DNA from: Prevotella sp.
Lineage (GTDB): Bacteria > Bacteroidota > Bacteroidia > Bacteroidales > Bacteroidaceae
Length of the DNA stretch: 64,000 nucleotides
NCBI GenBank assembly: GCA_017847725.1
Contig: JAGAXW010000032.1
Location: forward strand, 1 to 64,000
Direction: 5' to 3'
The notes beneath the pieces are model-generated. The model was not told the DNA's origin. It made no database searches and saw only the letters and a program-made list of their open reading frames with translations. A program made the position numbers and the translations under genes. Below, piece after piece: positions 8,097-19,200 of this stretch. Within the stretch, counting starts at the first letter, position 1, and the number at the start of each line of letters is the position of its first letter.

Positions 8097-8104
8097 TAAT
8101 TTTG
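8097..8104 (+). promoter_or_regulatory. -7 box for the ABC-F gene
   Basis: TAATTTTG, 25 bases upstream of the start codon. No clear TTTG at the expected -33 spacing. Confidence 0.5.
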
Positions 8105-8129
8105 CAGGCTAAAAAGAAAAAGTACAGGA

Positions 8130-10067
8130 ATGATTAGTGTAGAAAGACTGCGCGTGGAGTTCGGCGTGAAGCCCCTGTTCGAGGATGCCAGCTTCGTGGT
8201 GAACGACCGCGACCGCATAGCCCTGGTGGGCAAGAACGGTGCCGGCAAGTCGACCCTGCTCAAGATACTCTGTGGTCGGCAGCAGCCGACGGGCGGTGTG
8301 GTGAGTGTGCCCAGCGGTACGACGGTGGGCTACCTGCCCCAGGTGATGATCCTGCAAGACGACACGACGGTGCGCGAGGAGGCCCGCAAGGCTTTCGCCT
8401 CCGTCACGCAGCTGAAGGCTCGCGTGGACGAGCTGAACGCCCAGCTGGTGGAGCGCACCGACTACGAGAGCGCCGACTATCTGGCGCTGGTGGAGCGCTT
8501 CACGCAGGAGCACGAGCGCTATATGATGATGGGTGCCGACAACTACGAGGCCGAGATAGAGCGCACTCTGTGCGGCCTGGGCTTCGGACGCACCGACCTG
8601 GAGCGCCCCACGAGCGAGTTTTCGGGCGGCTGGCGCATGCGCATCGAGCTGGCCAAGATTCTGCTGGAGCGCCCCGACGTGCTGCTGCTCGACGAACCCA
8701 CCAACCACCTCGATATCGAGTCGATACAATGGCTGGAGCAGTTTCTGGCCACCAACGCCAAGGCTGTGGTGCTGGTGTCGCACGACCGTGCCTTCATCAA
8801 CAATGTCTGCACGCGCACGCTCGAGATATCGTGCGGCCACATCATCGACTACAAGGTGAAGTACGACGAGTATGTCGTGCTGCGCCGTGAGCGCCGCGCC
8901 CAGCAGCAGCGTGCCTACGAGAACCAGCAGAAGGAGATGGCCGACATGCGCCAGTTCATCGAGCGCTTCCGCTACCAGGCCACCAAGGCCGTGCAGGTGC
9001 AGCAGAAGGTGAAGCAGCTGGAGAAGATGGTGCCCATCGAGGTAGACGAGGTGGACAATTCGGCGCTCCATCTGAAGTTTCCGCCCTGTCTGCGATCGGG
9101 CGACTATCCCGTCATCTGCGACGAGGTGGAGAAGAGCTACGGGGCTCACACCGTGTTCTCGCACGTCAATCTGACCATCAAGCGTGGCGAGAAGGTGGCC
9201 TTCGTCGGCAAGAACGGCGAGGGCAAGTCGACGCTCGTGAAGTGCATCATGGGCGAGATACCCTTCGACGGTCACCTGAAGGTGGGCCACAACGTGCAGA
9301 TAGGCTACTTCGCCCAGAACCAGGCGCAGCTGCTCGACGAGAGCCTGACCGTGTTCGACACGATAGACCGTGTGGCGCGCGGCGACGTGCGCCTGCGCAT
9401 CAACGACATACTGGGAGCCTTCATGTTCGGCGGCGAGGCGTCAGACAAGAAGGTGCGCGTGCTGAGTGGCGGCGAGCGCAGCCGTCTGGCCATGATACGC
9501 CTGCTGCTGGAGCCTGTCAACCTGCTGATACTCGACGAACCCACCAACCACCTCGACATGCCGTCGAAGGACGTGCTGAAGGAGGCCATCCGCGCCTTCG
9601 ACGGTACCGCCATCATCGTGAGCCACGACCGTGAGTTCCTCGACGGACTGGTCGACAAGGTATACGAGTTTGGCGGCGGCCGTGTGCGCGAGCACCTGGG
9701 CGGCATCTACGACTGGATTGTCTCAAAGGCAGAGGCCGGCGAGGCCGTAGGCCCGCGGATGCCCGCGGCACCCGAGAAGCCCGCCGCAGCGCAGGCGAAG
9801 CCCGTGGCTACTGGCAAGCAAGACTATGCCGAGCACAAGGAGCAGCAGAAGCGCCAGCGCAAGGCCGAGCGCGCCGTGGAGGAGTCGGAACGCAAAATCG
9901 GCGACATGGAGCGCCGCCTGAAAGAGCTGGACGCCCTGCTGATGGAGCCCGCCAATGCTGCCGACATGACGCTGGTGACGGAGTATACCACCACCAAGCA
10001 GGCCCTCGACCAGGAGGTGGAGCGCTGGGAACAGCTGTCGGAGGAACTCGAGAAACTATCACAATAA
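8130..10067 (+). CDS. ABC-F family ATPase (Uup/YdiF-like translation factor)
   Basis: A 645-residue soluble protein with two ABC domains and no membrane segments. Domain 1 has Walker A GKNGAGKST (about residue 33), signature FSGGWRMR and Walker B LLLDEPTNHLD. Domain 2 has GKNGEGKST, LSGGERSR and LILDEPTNHLD. Between them is the charged ABC-F linker, and a C-terminal coiled coil (about 560-645) resembles Uup. ABC-F proteins bind the ribosomal E site and relieve stalling or resist antibiotics. The standard LSGGE/DEPTNHLD motifs suggest active ATPases. The M13 peptidase gene follows after 17 bases, so cotranscription is plausible. Confidence 0.92.
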   Translation: MISVERLRVEFGVKPLFEDASFVVNDRDRIALVGKNGAGKSTLLKILCGRQQPTGGVVSVPSGTTVGYLPQVMILQDDTTVREEARKAFASVTQLKARVDELNAQLVERTDYESADYLALVERFTQEHERYMMMGADNYEAEIERTLCGLGFGRTDLERPTSEFSGGWRMRIELAKILLERPDVLLLDEPTNHLDIESIQWLEQFLATNAKAVVLVSHDRAFINNVCTRTLEISCGHIIDYKVKYDEYVVLRRERRAQQQRAYENQQKEMADMRQFIERFRYQATKAVQVQQKVKQLEKMVPIEVDEVDNSALHLKFPPCLRSGDYPVICDEVEKSYGAHTVFSHVNLTIKRGEKVAFVGKNGEGKSTLVKCIMGEIPFDGHLKVGHNVQIGYFAQNQAQLLDESLTVFDTIDRVARGDVRLRINDILGAFMFGGEASDKKVRVLSGGERSRLAMIRLLLEPVNLLILDEPTNHLDMPSKDVLKEAIRAFDGTAIIVSHDREFLDGLVDKVYEFGGGRVREHLGGIYDWIVSKAEAGEAVGPRMPAAPEKPAAAQAKPVATGKQDYAEHKEQQKRQRKAERAVEESERKIGDMERRLKELDALLMEPANAADMTLVTEYTTTKQALDQEVERWEQLSEELEKLSQ

Positions 10068-10084
10068 CGAAATAAACAACAACA

Positions 10085-12112
10085 ATGAAAAAAGTATTAT
10101 CCATGATGGCATTAGCAATGATGACCACGGTAGCACCGGCACAGCTGAAGTCGGGCCTGAATATGGCCGACCTGAACACCAGTGTGCGGCCTGCCGACGA
10201 CTTCTATGAGTATGCCTGTGGCGGCTGGATGAAGGCCAACCCCCTGCCGCCCGCCTATTCGCGCTATGGCAGTTTCGACCGCCTGGCTGAAGACAACAAC
10301 AAGCGCATCAACGGTATCCTGAAGGAACTGCTCGACAACAGCTATCCCGCAGGCAGCGTGGAGCAGAAACTGAGCGACCTCTATAAGCTGGCCATGGACT
10401 CCGACCGCCGCGAGCGCGACGGCATCGCACCGGCCATGGCCGTCATCCGCCAGTTGGAGGCCGCCAAGACCAAGGAGCAGCTCTTCGAGGTACAGCTGCA
10501 GCAGGCCCGCTACGGTAATCAGGAGTTCTTCGGCTCCTACTTCGGTGCCGACGAGAAGAATGCCTCGCAGAACATCCTCTGTATCAGTCAGTCGGGGCTG
10601 ACGCTCGGTCAGAAGGACTATTACTTGGAGACCGACGCCGCCACCACCAAGATTCGGGAGGCCTACAAGCGCCACATCGTACGCATGTTCCGCCTGTTCG
10701 GCTTCAAGAAGGCCGCCGCCGAGAAGAAGATGAAGAACATCCTGCGCGTGGAGACCGCCCTGGCCAAGGTGTCGAAGTCGCGCACGGAGCTGCGCGACCC
10801 CATCGCCAACTATAACAAGATGACGCTGGCCGACTTCAACCGCCGCTATCCGCACTTCGAGCTGGAGCGCCAGATGACGGCCCGCGGCGTAGACCGCAGC
10901 TGCATCCAGGAGATGGTGGTGGGCCAGCCCGACTTCATGGCCGCCGCCGACCGCATCTTCGCCACCATGAAGGCCGACGAGTACCGCGACGTGATGGAGT
11001 GGGGGCAGATAGGCAGCGCCTCCGGCTACCTGAACGACGAGGTGCGTGCTGCCGACTTCGACTTCTACGGCAAGGTGTTCTCGGGCAAGCAGGAGGACCA
11101 CCCCCTCTGGCGCCGCGCCACCAACCAGGTACAGAGCCAGATGGGCGAGGCGCTGGGCCGCCTCTACGTGGCCAAGTATTTCCCCGCCTCGTCAAAGGAG
11201 CGCATGAAGACCCTCGTGGAGAATCTGCGCGTGGCTCTCGGCGAGCGCATCGCCGCCCAGGACTGGATGGACGACTCGACAAAGGTGAACGCCCTGCTGA
11301 AGCTCAACACCTTCTATGTAAAGATAGGTTATCCCGACCGCTGGACCGACCTGAGCCGCCTGAACATCGATGCTAAAAAATCTTACTATGAGAACATTCA
11401 GGAGTGCCGCCGCTTTTGGACGGCATGGCACATCGAGCACTCGGCCGGAAAACCCGTCGACCGCGACGACTGGTATATGACGCCGCAGACGGTGAATGCC
11501 TACTATAACCCCACCACGAACGAAATCTGCTTTCCTGCTGGAATTCTGCAAGTTCCGTTCTTCGACCCGACGGCCGACGACGCCTTCAACTATGGCGCTA
11601 TCGGAGTCGTGATAGGCCATGAGATGACTCACGGATTCGACGACCAGGGCCGCCGCTACGACAAGGACGGAAATATGCACGACTGGTGGACCGAAGCAGA
11701 TGGAAAAAATTTTACAGAACGCACCGACCGCTATGCCGACTTCTTCTCGCAGATAAAGGTGTTGCCCGACCTCAATGCCAACGGGCGGCTGACCCTTGGC
11801 GAGAACCTGGCCGACCATGGCGGACTGCAGGTGGCCTTTGCCGCCTACAAGAATGCCACCCGGCGCCACCCGCTGCCCACCATCGACGGACTGACTGCCG
11901 ACCAGCGCTTCTTCCTGGCCTATGCAGGCGTGTGGGCTGGCAATATCACAGAGGCCGAAATCCGCAACCGTACCAAGAGCGACCCCCACTCGCTGGGCCG
12001 CTGGCGCGTCAACGGGGCGCTACCCCACGTGGATGCCTGGTACGAGGCGTTTGGCGTCAAAGAGGGCGACAAGCTGTATGTGCCGAAAGAGCAGCGCCTG
12101 CCGCTCTGGTAA
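10085..12112 (+). CDS. M13 family zinc metallopeptidase (PepO/neprilysin-like)
   Basis: A 675-residue secreted peptidase with a signal sequence (about 1-19). The N-terminal M13 domain includes DDFYEYACGGWMKANPLP. The C-terminal catalytic domain shows NAYYNPTTNEICFPAGIL, then the zinc motif VIGHEMTHGFDDQGR (about residue 508-522) and ENLADHGG carrying the third ligand Glu. The C-terminal W matches the family end motif. It cleaves peptides in the periplasm or outside the cell. It lies 17 bases after the ABC-F gene and is followed by a strong terminator. Confidence 0.94.
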   Translation: MKKVLSMMALAMMTTVAPAQLKSGLNMADLNTSVRPADDFYEYACGGWMKANPLPPAYSRYGSFDRLAEDNNKRINGILKELLDNSYPAGSVEQKLSDLYKLAMDSDRRERDGIAPAMAVIRQLEAAKTKEQLFEVQLQQARYGNQEFFGSYFGADEKNASQNILCISQSGLTLGQKDYYLETDAATTKIREAYKRHIVRMFRLFGFKKAAAEKKMKNILRVETALAKVSKSRTELRDPIANYNKMTLADFNRRYPHFELERQMTARGVDRSCIQEMVVGQPDFMAAADRIFATMKADEYRDVMEWGQIGSASGYLNDEVRAADFDFYGKVFSGKQEDHPLWRRATNQVQSQMGEALGRLYVAKYFPASSKERMKTLVENLRVALGERIAAQDWMDDSTKVNALLKLNTFYVKIGYPDRWTDLSRLNIDAKKSYYENIQECRRFWTAWHIEHSAGKPVDRDDWYMTPQTVNAYYNPTTNEICFPAGILQVPFFDPTADDAFNYGAIGVVIGHEMTHGFDDQGRRYDKDGNMHDWWTEADGKNFTERTDRYADFFSQIKVLPDLNANGRLTLGENLADHGGLQVAFAAYKNATRRHPLPTIDGLTADQRFFLAYAGVWAGNITEAEIRNRTKSDPHSLGRWRVNGALPHVDAWYEAFGVKEGDKLYVPKEQRLPLW

Positions 12113-12141
12113 AGAATGGAGACAAAAACAAGATAAAAATG

Positions 12142-12173
12142 CCGTCGTAAATAAAATTTACGGCGGTTTTTTT
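12142..12173 (+). terminator. Terminator after the M13 peptidase gene
   Basis: The 11-bp stem CCGTCGTAAAT/ATTTACGGCGG (one G-U) with a 3-base loop is followed by seven T. It insulates the downstream signalling operon. Confidence 0.9.
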
Positions 12174-12194
12174 CGTTGTATAAAAAATATTTTC

Positions 12195-12202
12195 TATCTT
12201 TG
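12195..12202 (+). promoter_or_regulatory. -7 box of the kinase/FHA/PP2C operon
   Basis: TATCTTTG, 25 bases before the first gene and directly after a terminator. It is the only promoter I see for the five-gene operon. Confidence 0.6.
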
Positions 12203-12227
12203 CATCTGACTTTCTTAAAACAAACTA

Positions 12228-13196
12228 ATGAATAACGATACACCCCACAATAGCGAATCGCTCGACCGGACATTTCGCCCCCAGGAAACGCTGCAGCGCA
12301 CCCAGCGTCCCGCCATGCCAGTAAACCCCGTGCAGGCGCAACCCGTACAGATGCAGCAGGCCAGTCAGCAACAGCAGCGGCCTGCCGCCGGCAAGGTGTG
12401 CCCCTACTGCGGCACTACGAACGACCCGGAGGCCCTGTTCTGCGCACAGTGCGGCCAGCCCATCAGCAAGACCACCTGCCCGCACTGCGGAACCGAGATA
12501 GACCCCGATGCCGACTACTGCGAGACGTGCCGTCACTACATCCGCAAAGACGTATGCTCCTACTGTGGCGCCCACCTGCAGGGCAGCGAGGCCTACTGTC
12601 CCGAGTGCGGCTCTCCCCGGGGCGGCATGGTGTGCCCCACGTGTAACACGCTCAACGACTTTGCCTTCTGCAAGAAGTGCGGCACCGCCCTCACTGAGGA
12701 GGCTCGCCAGCTGGTGAGACAGCTGCAGAAGAACCCTGACTACCAGCAGCTGCTGGAAATCGTGAGAGACTACTCGAAGCTGGAGAATGCCCTGCCGTAC
12801 AAGTCAGAGCGCGACGTGGTGCGCGAGCAGATGAACGAGAAGCTGAGGGAGCGTGTGCTCACGCTGTTGGCCAAGGACGAGGGGGTGGAGTTTCCCGTCG
12901 TCCCCCACAGGGAAAGCAAGCGCATGACCAAGGAAGAGCTGGACGAGCAGAAGGCTGTCAAGATCAAGATGCTCTCCGCCATCCTCGACAAGTTGGCAGT
13001 GCCAAAGTTGGAGTCGCCCGTCAAGGCGCGCAATTTCGCCATGGCCTCCAAGCCTGTGGGCGTCCGGCTGGCCTGGGTGTGCAACTACAAGCATGCCATG
13101 CACAGCAGTCCCTGCGGATGTGCCAAGCCCCAGCTGGGCGGCAAGTGGGTGATATTGGGAAGAAACAGTACAGAAGAAATAAAAGACGACAAATAA
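12228..13196 (+). CDS. Four-zinc-ribbon protein, first gene of the signalling operon
   Basis: A 322-residue soluble protein. Residues 1-57 are disordered, Gln/Pro-rich, and contain two T-x-R-P motifs (Thr 15 and Thr 25). Four consecutive CxxC...CxxC zinc ribbons follow (about 58-165: CPYCG/CAQCG, CPHCG/CETC, CSYCG/CPECG, CPTC/CKKCG). The C-terminal half is helical and charged, and ends with another Cys-rich segment (HSSPCGCAKP). The stop codon abuts the kinase start. I do not recognise an enzymatic domain. It probably acts as a scaffold or substrate of the downstream kinase, which is inference from position and motifs. Confidence 0.75.
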   Translation: MNNDTPHNSESLDRTFRPQETLQRTQRPAMPVNPVQAQPVQMQQASQQQQRPAAGKVCPYCGTTNDPEALFCAQCGQPISKTTCPHCGTEIDPDADYCETCRHYIRKDVCSYCGAHLQGSEAYCPECGSPRGGMVCPTCNTLNDFAFCKKCGTALTEEARQLVRQLQKNPDYQQLLEIVRDYSKLENALPYKSERDVVREQMNEKLRERVLTLLAKDEGVEFPVVPHRESKRMTKEELDEQKAVKIKMLSAILDKLAVPKLESPVKARNFAMASKPVGVRLAWVCNYKHAMHSSPCGCAKPQLGGKWVILGRNSTEEIKDDK

Positions 13197-16100
13197 ATGG
13201 ATATGGACTCGACCAACAGAACGGCAGACACCACACACCGTCCGGCCGCTGCCCCTGCCTCGGATGCCACCGTCAGAGTGGGCACGCCACAAGCAGCGGC
13301 AGTGGCTGGCGACACCACCATCAGACCGTCATCGACCGTCCGCCCCGATGCCGTAACAATGGCTGGTAGCAGCGGACTGACAGGTGAGTTCCTCCTGAAA
13401 GGCAGGCAGTATCGGGGCGTCAAGATACTCAGCGACAACTCCGGCGAGGCACAGGTGTTCCTCGTCGACGGTGAGGAGGGCCGTATGGTGCTCAAGGTGT
13501 ACTATCCCACCTTCAGCATCAAGAAAGAGCTGATGCGTATCGTCCAGAACTTCAACATGGAGATGGTGGTCAGGGTGACCGACTTCGGCAAGACCTATGT
13601 GGAGGGCAAGAACCGCGACTACGAACTCATGGAGTACCTGCAGGGCGGAACGCTGGCCGACTACGACCTCAACGGCGACTTCAACCAGTTCCGCCGCATC
13701 GCCCTGCAGTGTGCGGCAGCGCTGGCCTACTGCCATAACAACAATGTCATCCACAAGGATATCAAGCCCGCCAACTTCTTCTTCCGCGACAAGTCGCACA
13801 AGGAGGTGGTGCTAGGCGACTTCGGCATCTCCAGCATTATGGAGAACGAGGAGCGGATGCACCGCACCACGCAGGCCCGCACGCCTATCTATGCCGCTCC
13901 GGAGATGTACAACGACGTCATCGACGGCGAGGTGGAGATAACGCCCGCCACCGACTTCTACTCGCTGGGCATCACGCTGATGACCCTCTGGCTGGGCGAG
14001 AATCCGCTAAATCAGAGCGAGCGCGTCATCATGCGAAAGAAAAACGAGGGACGGCTGCCGCGCATCAACGAGCTGCCGGAACGCGTGAAGATGATAGTCC
14101 AGGGACTGACGACGGTCAACCCGCAGAGCCGCTGGGGCTACGAAGAGGTGGAGCGCTGGTTCCTGGGTGAGGACGTGAAGGTAGATGTCTCGTCGCCGCT
14201 GCTCAAGTATCGCAGCTTCATCGTCGACCCCGAGCGCAACTTGGTGGCCGACAACGTGCACGAGCTGATACCCCTCCTCATGGACAATGAGCGCCTGGCC
14301 ATCAGCTATCTCTACAGCGGTCGCATCGCCAGTTGGCTGGAGCAGTGCGGCAACGTCAAGCTGTGTGCTGCCGTCAAGGACATCGTCGTCAACCGCTACC
14401 CCGTAAACCAGCAAGCCGGACTGATGGCTGCGTGCTATGTGATGGAGCCCGCCTATCCCTACACCGACGTCCGTGGCAACCAGTGTGAGGACATACACAG
14501 CTTGGCCATCTCCGTGCTGAGCTATCAGGAGGAATACTCGCTGGCGCTCCGAAATCCCAATGACAATCTCTACCTCTATATAGAGTCGCACACCAAGGCC
14601 GACGTAGACCGCCTGCGCAACTACTTCAGCGCAGATGCCGGCATCGAGACACGCATCGCCATCTTGCGGCTGGTGTTCGAGATAGACCCCGACATACCCT
14701 TCCTGTCCAAGCATCCGTCGTCGACACTGTCCGAAATAGTGCACTCCTTCGGACAAGAGGAATGTACCGACGACGAATGGCTGAGCCTGAGCGACGGCCG
14801 GCTGCTGTCGTGGATGTACAGCCACGAGGACGCCATGGCCTGCGAGGCTCTGCGCATCATGACGAACGGGCAGAAGGCCACCAGGTCGATGGGCTACAAG
14901 GTGCTCTACAACCTCGATCGCGACGCCGCCTACGACCTGCGCGACGCCGACACCCCCTTCAAAGTGGGCGAAATCATGCGCGAGGAACTGAAGGAGTGGC
15001 AGTCGCTCAGTGCCGCCGACTTTGCCGAGAAGGTGGCCGACTATGCCAACCCCGAGGGACGCTTCCGCTACTATGCCCAGCTGCACGGCTGGATGGAGCA
15101 GATCAGTCAGGCACGCGCCTGCTTCGACCTGAAGAGCGAGGAGAACAGAGAGCGGCTGGGCGCCTACGACCTGCGCACCGCCGCCTACCGCTTCTGCCGC
15201 CTGCTGGGCGTCAAGCCCACCTATCTGCTCGACGACGGTACGGAACTGGACGACGGTGCCAACTTCGACAAGGTGGCCCACCGGTCTATGCTGCTCACCG
15301 CCTGCAAGCGTGGCGCCCTGAGCCAGTGGATGGCCGTATACTATCACGAGAATCCCTATGAGGACTTCAGCGCAGAATACAGCTACGAGCGAAAACTGGA
15401 GGAGTGGGTGAACAGGCTGGGCGAGGTGGACCCCGGCCAGATGTACTACAAGCGCTTCGTCAACGCCAAGGAGGAAACGGCGCGCAAATACAAGGAGGTG
15501 AAGCACGAATACCGCATGGCCAAGGGCAAGGAGCGCTTCTGGCGCCTTACGTTCTACGGAATGTGCGCCGTGTGGATGGGCCTGCTGCTGGCGGTGGGCG
15601 TCGACGACCATGCGCGCGTGCTGGCCACCCCCTGGACGAACATCATACTGCCCGTGGGCGGCGTCTCGGCCGTCATCGTGGCCATGCGGGCCTTCTTCCG
15701 CGGCTACGGTTTCATGTTGTCGTGCCTCTGGGGACTGCTCGGCCTGCTGTCGGCATGGATTCCGGTGTTCATCCTCCGCTACGTCAACCAGTCATTCGAT
15801 GGTCTCTTCATACCGGCTCTGATAGTCATCACACTGATATATATGGCTGTATGCCACTTCACAAACTACCGCGGCGACTCTAACAGCGACTACCAGCTCA
15901 TCAACGAGGTGATGCGGGGCGACGACATCAAGTCGACGCTCATCGAGCCTCTGTTCTACACCTTCAAGCAGCGGTCGTTCAAGTTCAAGGGCTCTAAGTT
16001 CTCGCTGCTCGACGACGTCACCAACCAGGTGAGGTCTATCAGTGGAGAGTCGATAGTGCACTACGTCTTGTGGAGCGTGATGGTGGCTTTAATGCTGGCC

Positions 16101-16211
16101 CAGCTGGTGCTATTCAGCCCTAAACTGCTGAACATCAGCCGGCCCGACACCCAACAACTGAACATCACACCATCCAGTGTGGTGAAAAAATTACAAAACA
16201 ATGCAGAATAA
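13197..16211 (+). CDS. Membrane-anchored eukaryotic-like Ser/Thr protein kinase
   Basis: A 1004-residue protein. Residues 1-60 are disordered with four T-x-R-P/V motifs (Thr 13, 25, 41, 47). The kinase domain (about 70-335) shows ATP-binding Lys 100 in MVLKVYYP, catalytic HKDIKPAN (186-193, HKD replacing HRD), DFG (208-210) and a YAAPEMY activation-segment end. The glycine loop is weak (SDNSGEAQVF). A long helical region follows, then four or five membrane helices (about 780-880) and a last one near 960-985. The kinase lies on the cytoplasmic side. It starts directly after the zinc-ribbon gene and ends 2 bases before the AAA gene. It should phosphorylate proteins read by the FHA partner and reset by PP2C, though this is inferred. 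Confidence 0.88.
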   Translation: MDMDSTNRTADTTHRPAAAPASDATVRVGTPQAAAVAGDTTIRPSSTVRPDAVTMAGSSGLTGEFLLKGRQYRGVKILSDNSGEAQVFLVDGEEGRMVLKVYYPTFSIKKELMRIVQNFNMEMVVRVTDFGKTYVEGKNRDYELMEYLQGGTLADYDLNGDFNQFRRIALQCAAALAYCHNNNVIHKDIKPANFFFRDKSHKEVVLGDFGISSIMENEERMHRTTQARTPIYAAPEMYNDVIDGEVEITPATDFYSLGITLMTLWLGENPLNQSERVIMRKKNEGRLPRINELPERVKMIVQGLTTVNPQSRWGYEEVERWFLGEDVKVDVSSPLLKYRSFIVDPERNLVADNVHELIPLLMDNERLAISYLYSGRIASWLEQCGNVKLCAAVKDIVVNRYPVNQQAGLMAACYVMEPAYPYTDVRGNQCEDIHSLAISVLSYQEEYSLALRNPNDNLYLYIESHTKADVDRLRNYFSADAGIETRIAILRLVFEIDPDIPFLSKHPSSTLSEIVHSFGQEECTDDEWLSLSDGRLLSWMYSHEDAMACEALRIMTNGQKATRSMGYKVLYNLDRDAAYDLRDADTPFKVGEIMREELKEWQSLSAADFAEKVADYANPEGRFRYYAQLHGWMEQISQARACFDLKSEENRERLGAYDLRTAAYRFCRLLGVKPTYLLDDGTELDDGANFDKVAHRSMLLTACKRGALSQWMAVYYHENPYEDFSAEYSYERKLEEWVNRLGEVDPGQMYYKRFVNAKEETARKYKEVKHEYRMAKGKERFWRLTFYGMCAVWMGLLLAVGVDDHARVLATPWTNIILPVGGVSAVIVAMRAFFRGYGFMLSCLWGLLGLLSAWIPVFILRYVNQSFDGLFIPALIVITLIYMAVCHFTNYRGDSNSDYQLINEVMRGDDIKSTLIEPLFYTFKQRSFKFKGSKFSLLDDVTNQVRSISGESIVHYVLWSVMVALMLAQLVLFSPKLLNISRPDTQQLNITPSSVVKKLQNNAE

Positions 16212-16213
16212 CT

Positions 16214-19200
16214 ATGATATGTGAGCATTGTCAGAAAGAAAACCGCCAGATAGCGAAGTTCTGCAGGTGGTGTGGAAAGCCCATCGCGCAGCAGAACGTG
16301 CTCGACAAGATGGTGGGGCTCGACGAGGTGAAGCAGCAGCTGAAGACCGTCGTCGACACCTATACCTATCTATACTCGCGCAAGGACGTTATCAACGTCA
16401 GGCTGAGTGTCAACACCATCATCATCGGTGAAACGGGCACGGGAAAGACGGCCTTGGCGGAGATTCTGAAAGACTACTTCTACCAGCATAAAATCATCGA
16501 GAAACCCAAGCTGACGATGGTAGATGCCGTGGACTACCAGCGATTCGTGGACAAGTGGGACGAGAACGTGAAAAATGCAAAGGGAGGCATCCTTTTCTTC
16601 GACAATGTGCAGAAACTGCTGCCCGACCGCTATTCGAACCAGGTGAACCCACTCGACAAGTTGTTTGTCGAGATGGACAAGTGGGACGAGAACCCCATCG
16701 TCGTCATCGCCGGACTGCCCAAGGGACTCGACGACTTCCTGACGGCCAATCCCGCGGCGCAGAACCGCTTCAAGTACACCTTCCGGCTGCCGACACCAGG
16801 CTATCAGGAACTGGGCGACATCTGCAAGCAGGAGCTGCGCGTCAAGTATGGCATCGACGCCTATACCCCCGAGGCCGAGCATAAGCTGCAGCGCCTCTTC
16901 CAGTATCAGCTCAAGGTGAAGGACGAGACCTTCGGCTATGGCCACTATGCCGTCAAGACGGCGGAGGACATTTTCACCTCGTTTATCAGCAGAGGCATCG
17001 GTGCCGTCGCAGTGGAGGAACAGGACATCCGCGGCTACGTGCCCGAAGAGCGTTCGCTCGACGACATCCTCGGCGACCTGGACCACTACATCGGTATGGA
17101 TGAGGTCAAGAGGGCGGTCAGGGAAATCGCACTCACCGTACACAACAACGTGGAGCGGGCACAGCGAGGACTCGGCGAACAGGAGAAGATGGGCATACAC
17201 ATCGTGCTGACGGGCAATCCCGGCACGGGCAAGACCACCATCGCGCGCAAGCTGGGCGAAATCATGGAGGCCATCGGCTATCTCGACAGCGGACACGTGG
17301 TTGAGGTGGACCGCTCCAAGATGGTCAGTCCCTATCAGGGGGAGACGCCCAAGGTGGTCAATGCCTTGTGCGACAAGGCCATGGGCGGCATCCTGTTTGT
17401 CGACGAAGCCTACACGCTGGTGCCGCTGAGTGCCGGTGGCGAGCGCGACAACCAGGGCACTCAGGCACTGGAGACGCTGATGAAGCGCATGGAGGACGAC
17501 CGCGGCAAGTTCATCGTCATCGCTGCCGGCTATCGCACGGAGATGGAGAACTTGTTCCGCATCAATCCGGGCGTGCGCAGCCGCTTCAGCTACTTCCTCG
17601 ACATCAAGGACTATACGCCCGACCAGCTCTACCAGATCATGGAGGTCTTCGCCAAGGACAAGAAGTACGTCTTTGCCCCCGAGGCCAAGGAGCTGACGCT
17701 GAAGATGATTACCGAGCTGTATAACTCGCGCGACAAGGACTTTGCCAACGGACGTACCATGCGCCAGCTGTTCGACAAGATATGTGCGAAGCAGGCCGAA
17801 CGCATGCAGCATGCTGACATCTCAACACTCTCCAACGAGCAGCTGATGACCATCGAGGCTGCCGACATTCCCTACGAGGCGCCCAAGACCGTCGACTACA
17901 AAGATTGTCTGGACAAGCTCAACGGCATGGTGGGACTGGCGGCCGTCAAGAAAGAGATATCCAACCTGGCCGCATTCCTCAATCTGCAGATACGGCGCGG
18001 AGAAACCAACACGTTCCAGGGCAAGCATTACGTCTTTACGGGTAACCCGGGAACAGGCAAGACCACCGTGGCACGCATCATGGCCGACGTGTTCCGCACG
18101 CTGGGCATTCTCTCCAGAGGACAGCTCGTAGAGGCCGACCGCTCAAAACTGGTAGCAGGATTCTCAGGGCAGACGGCCATCAAGACCAACCAGCTCATCG
18201 ACTCGGCCATAGGCGGCGTGCTCTTCATCGACGAGGCGTATACGCTCAAGTCGAGCGACCAGGACAGCTTTGGCGCCGAGGCCATCGACACGCTGCTGAA
18301 GCGACTGGAGGACGACCGCGGCAAGTTTATTTGTATCGTGGCCGGCTATACCGACCAGATGCACGACTTCATCGACACCAACCCCGGACTGAAGAGCCGT
18401 TTTACCCAGACCATCCACTTCGAGGACTATACGCCCGACGAACTGACGCAGATATTCATCAACCTGGCCAAAGGCAGGAACTTCACCATCGACGAGGAGA
18501 CGAAGGGTGCCATACACCGCCAGTTTGAACAGCTATACCTGCGACGCGACAAGAATTTCGGCAATGCACGCGAGGCACGCCGCATCTTCGATCAGGCTGT
18601 GGAGAAGCAGAGCCAGCGACTGGTAAGTCAGGTGAACGACCCCAACTTCAGCAACGACGATATGTACCGTATCACGGTTGCCGACCTGCCGATGGCCCAG
18701 AGCGAACATGCCCGGCCGCTCGACGAGGTGCTCAACGAACTCGACGACTTTATCGGTATGCGCACGGTGAAGAACATGATACGACGGCTCGCCGTACAGA
18801 GCATGTTCATGAAGCAGCGTGCCGCCATGGGGGCCGGCAGCGTACAGCAGATGTCGATGAACTTCATCCTGACGGGCAACCCGGGTACGGGTAAGACGTC
18901 TATCGCCCGCAAGATGGGCGAGATACTGCAGGCCATGGAGATACTGCCCACCAGCAGGGTCATCGAGGCCAGCCGGGCTACACTGGTGGGCAAGTATATG
19001 GGAGAGACACCGAAGATAGTCAACAACATGTGCGACAAGGCCATGGGGGGCATTCTCTTCATCGACGAGGCCTATACGCTCTCGTCGGAGCACGACCAGT
19101 ACGGCAAGGAGGCTATCGACACGCTGATGAAGCGCATGGAGGACGATCGCGGCAAGTTCGTAGTCATCGCAGCAGGATATAAAGACGACATGGAGACCTT

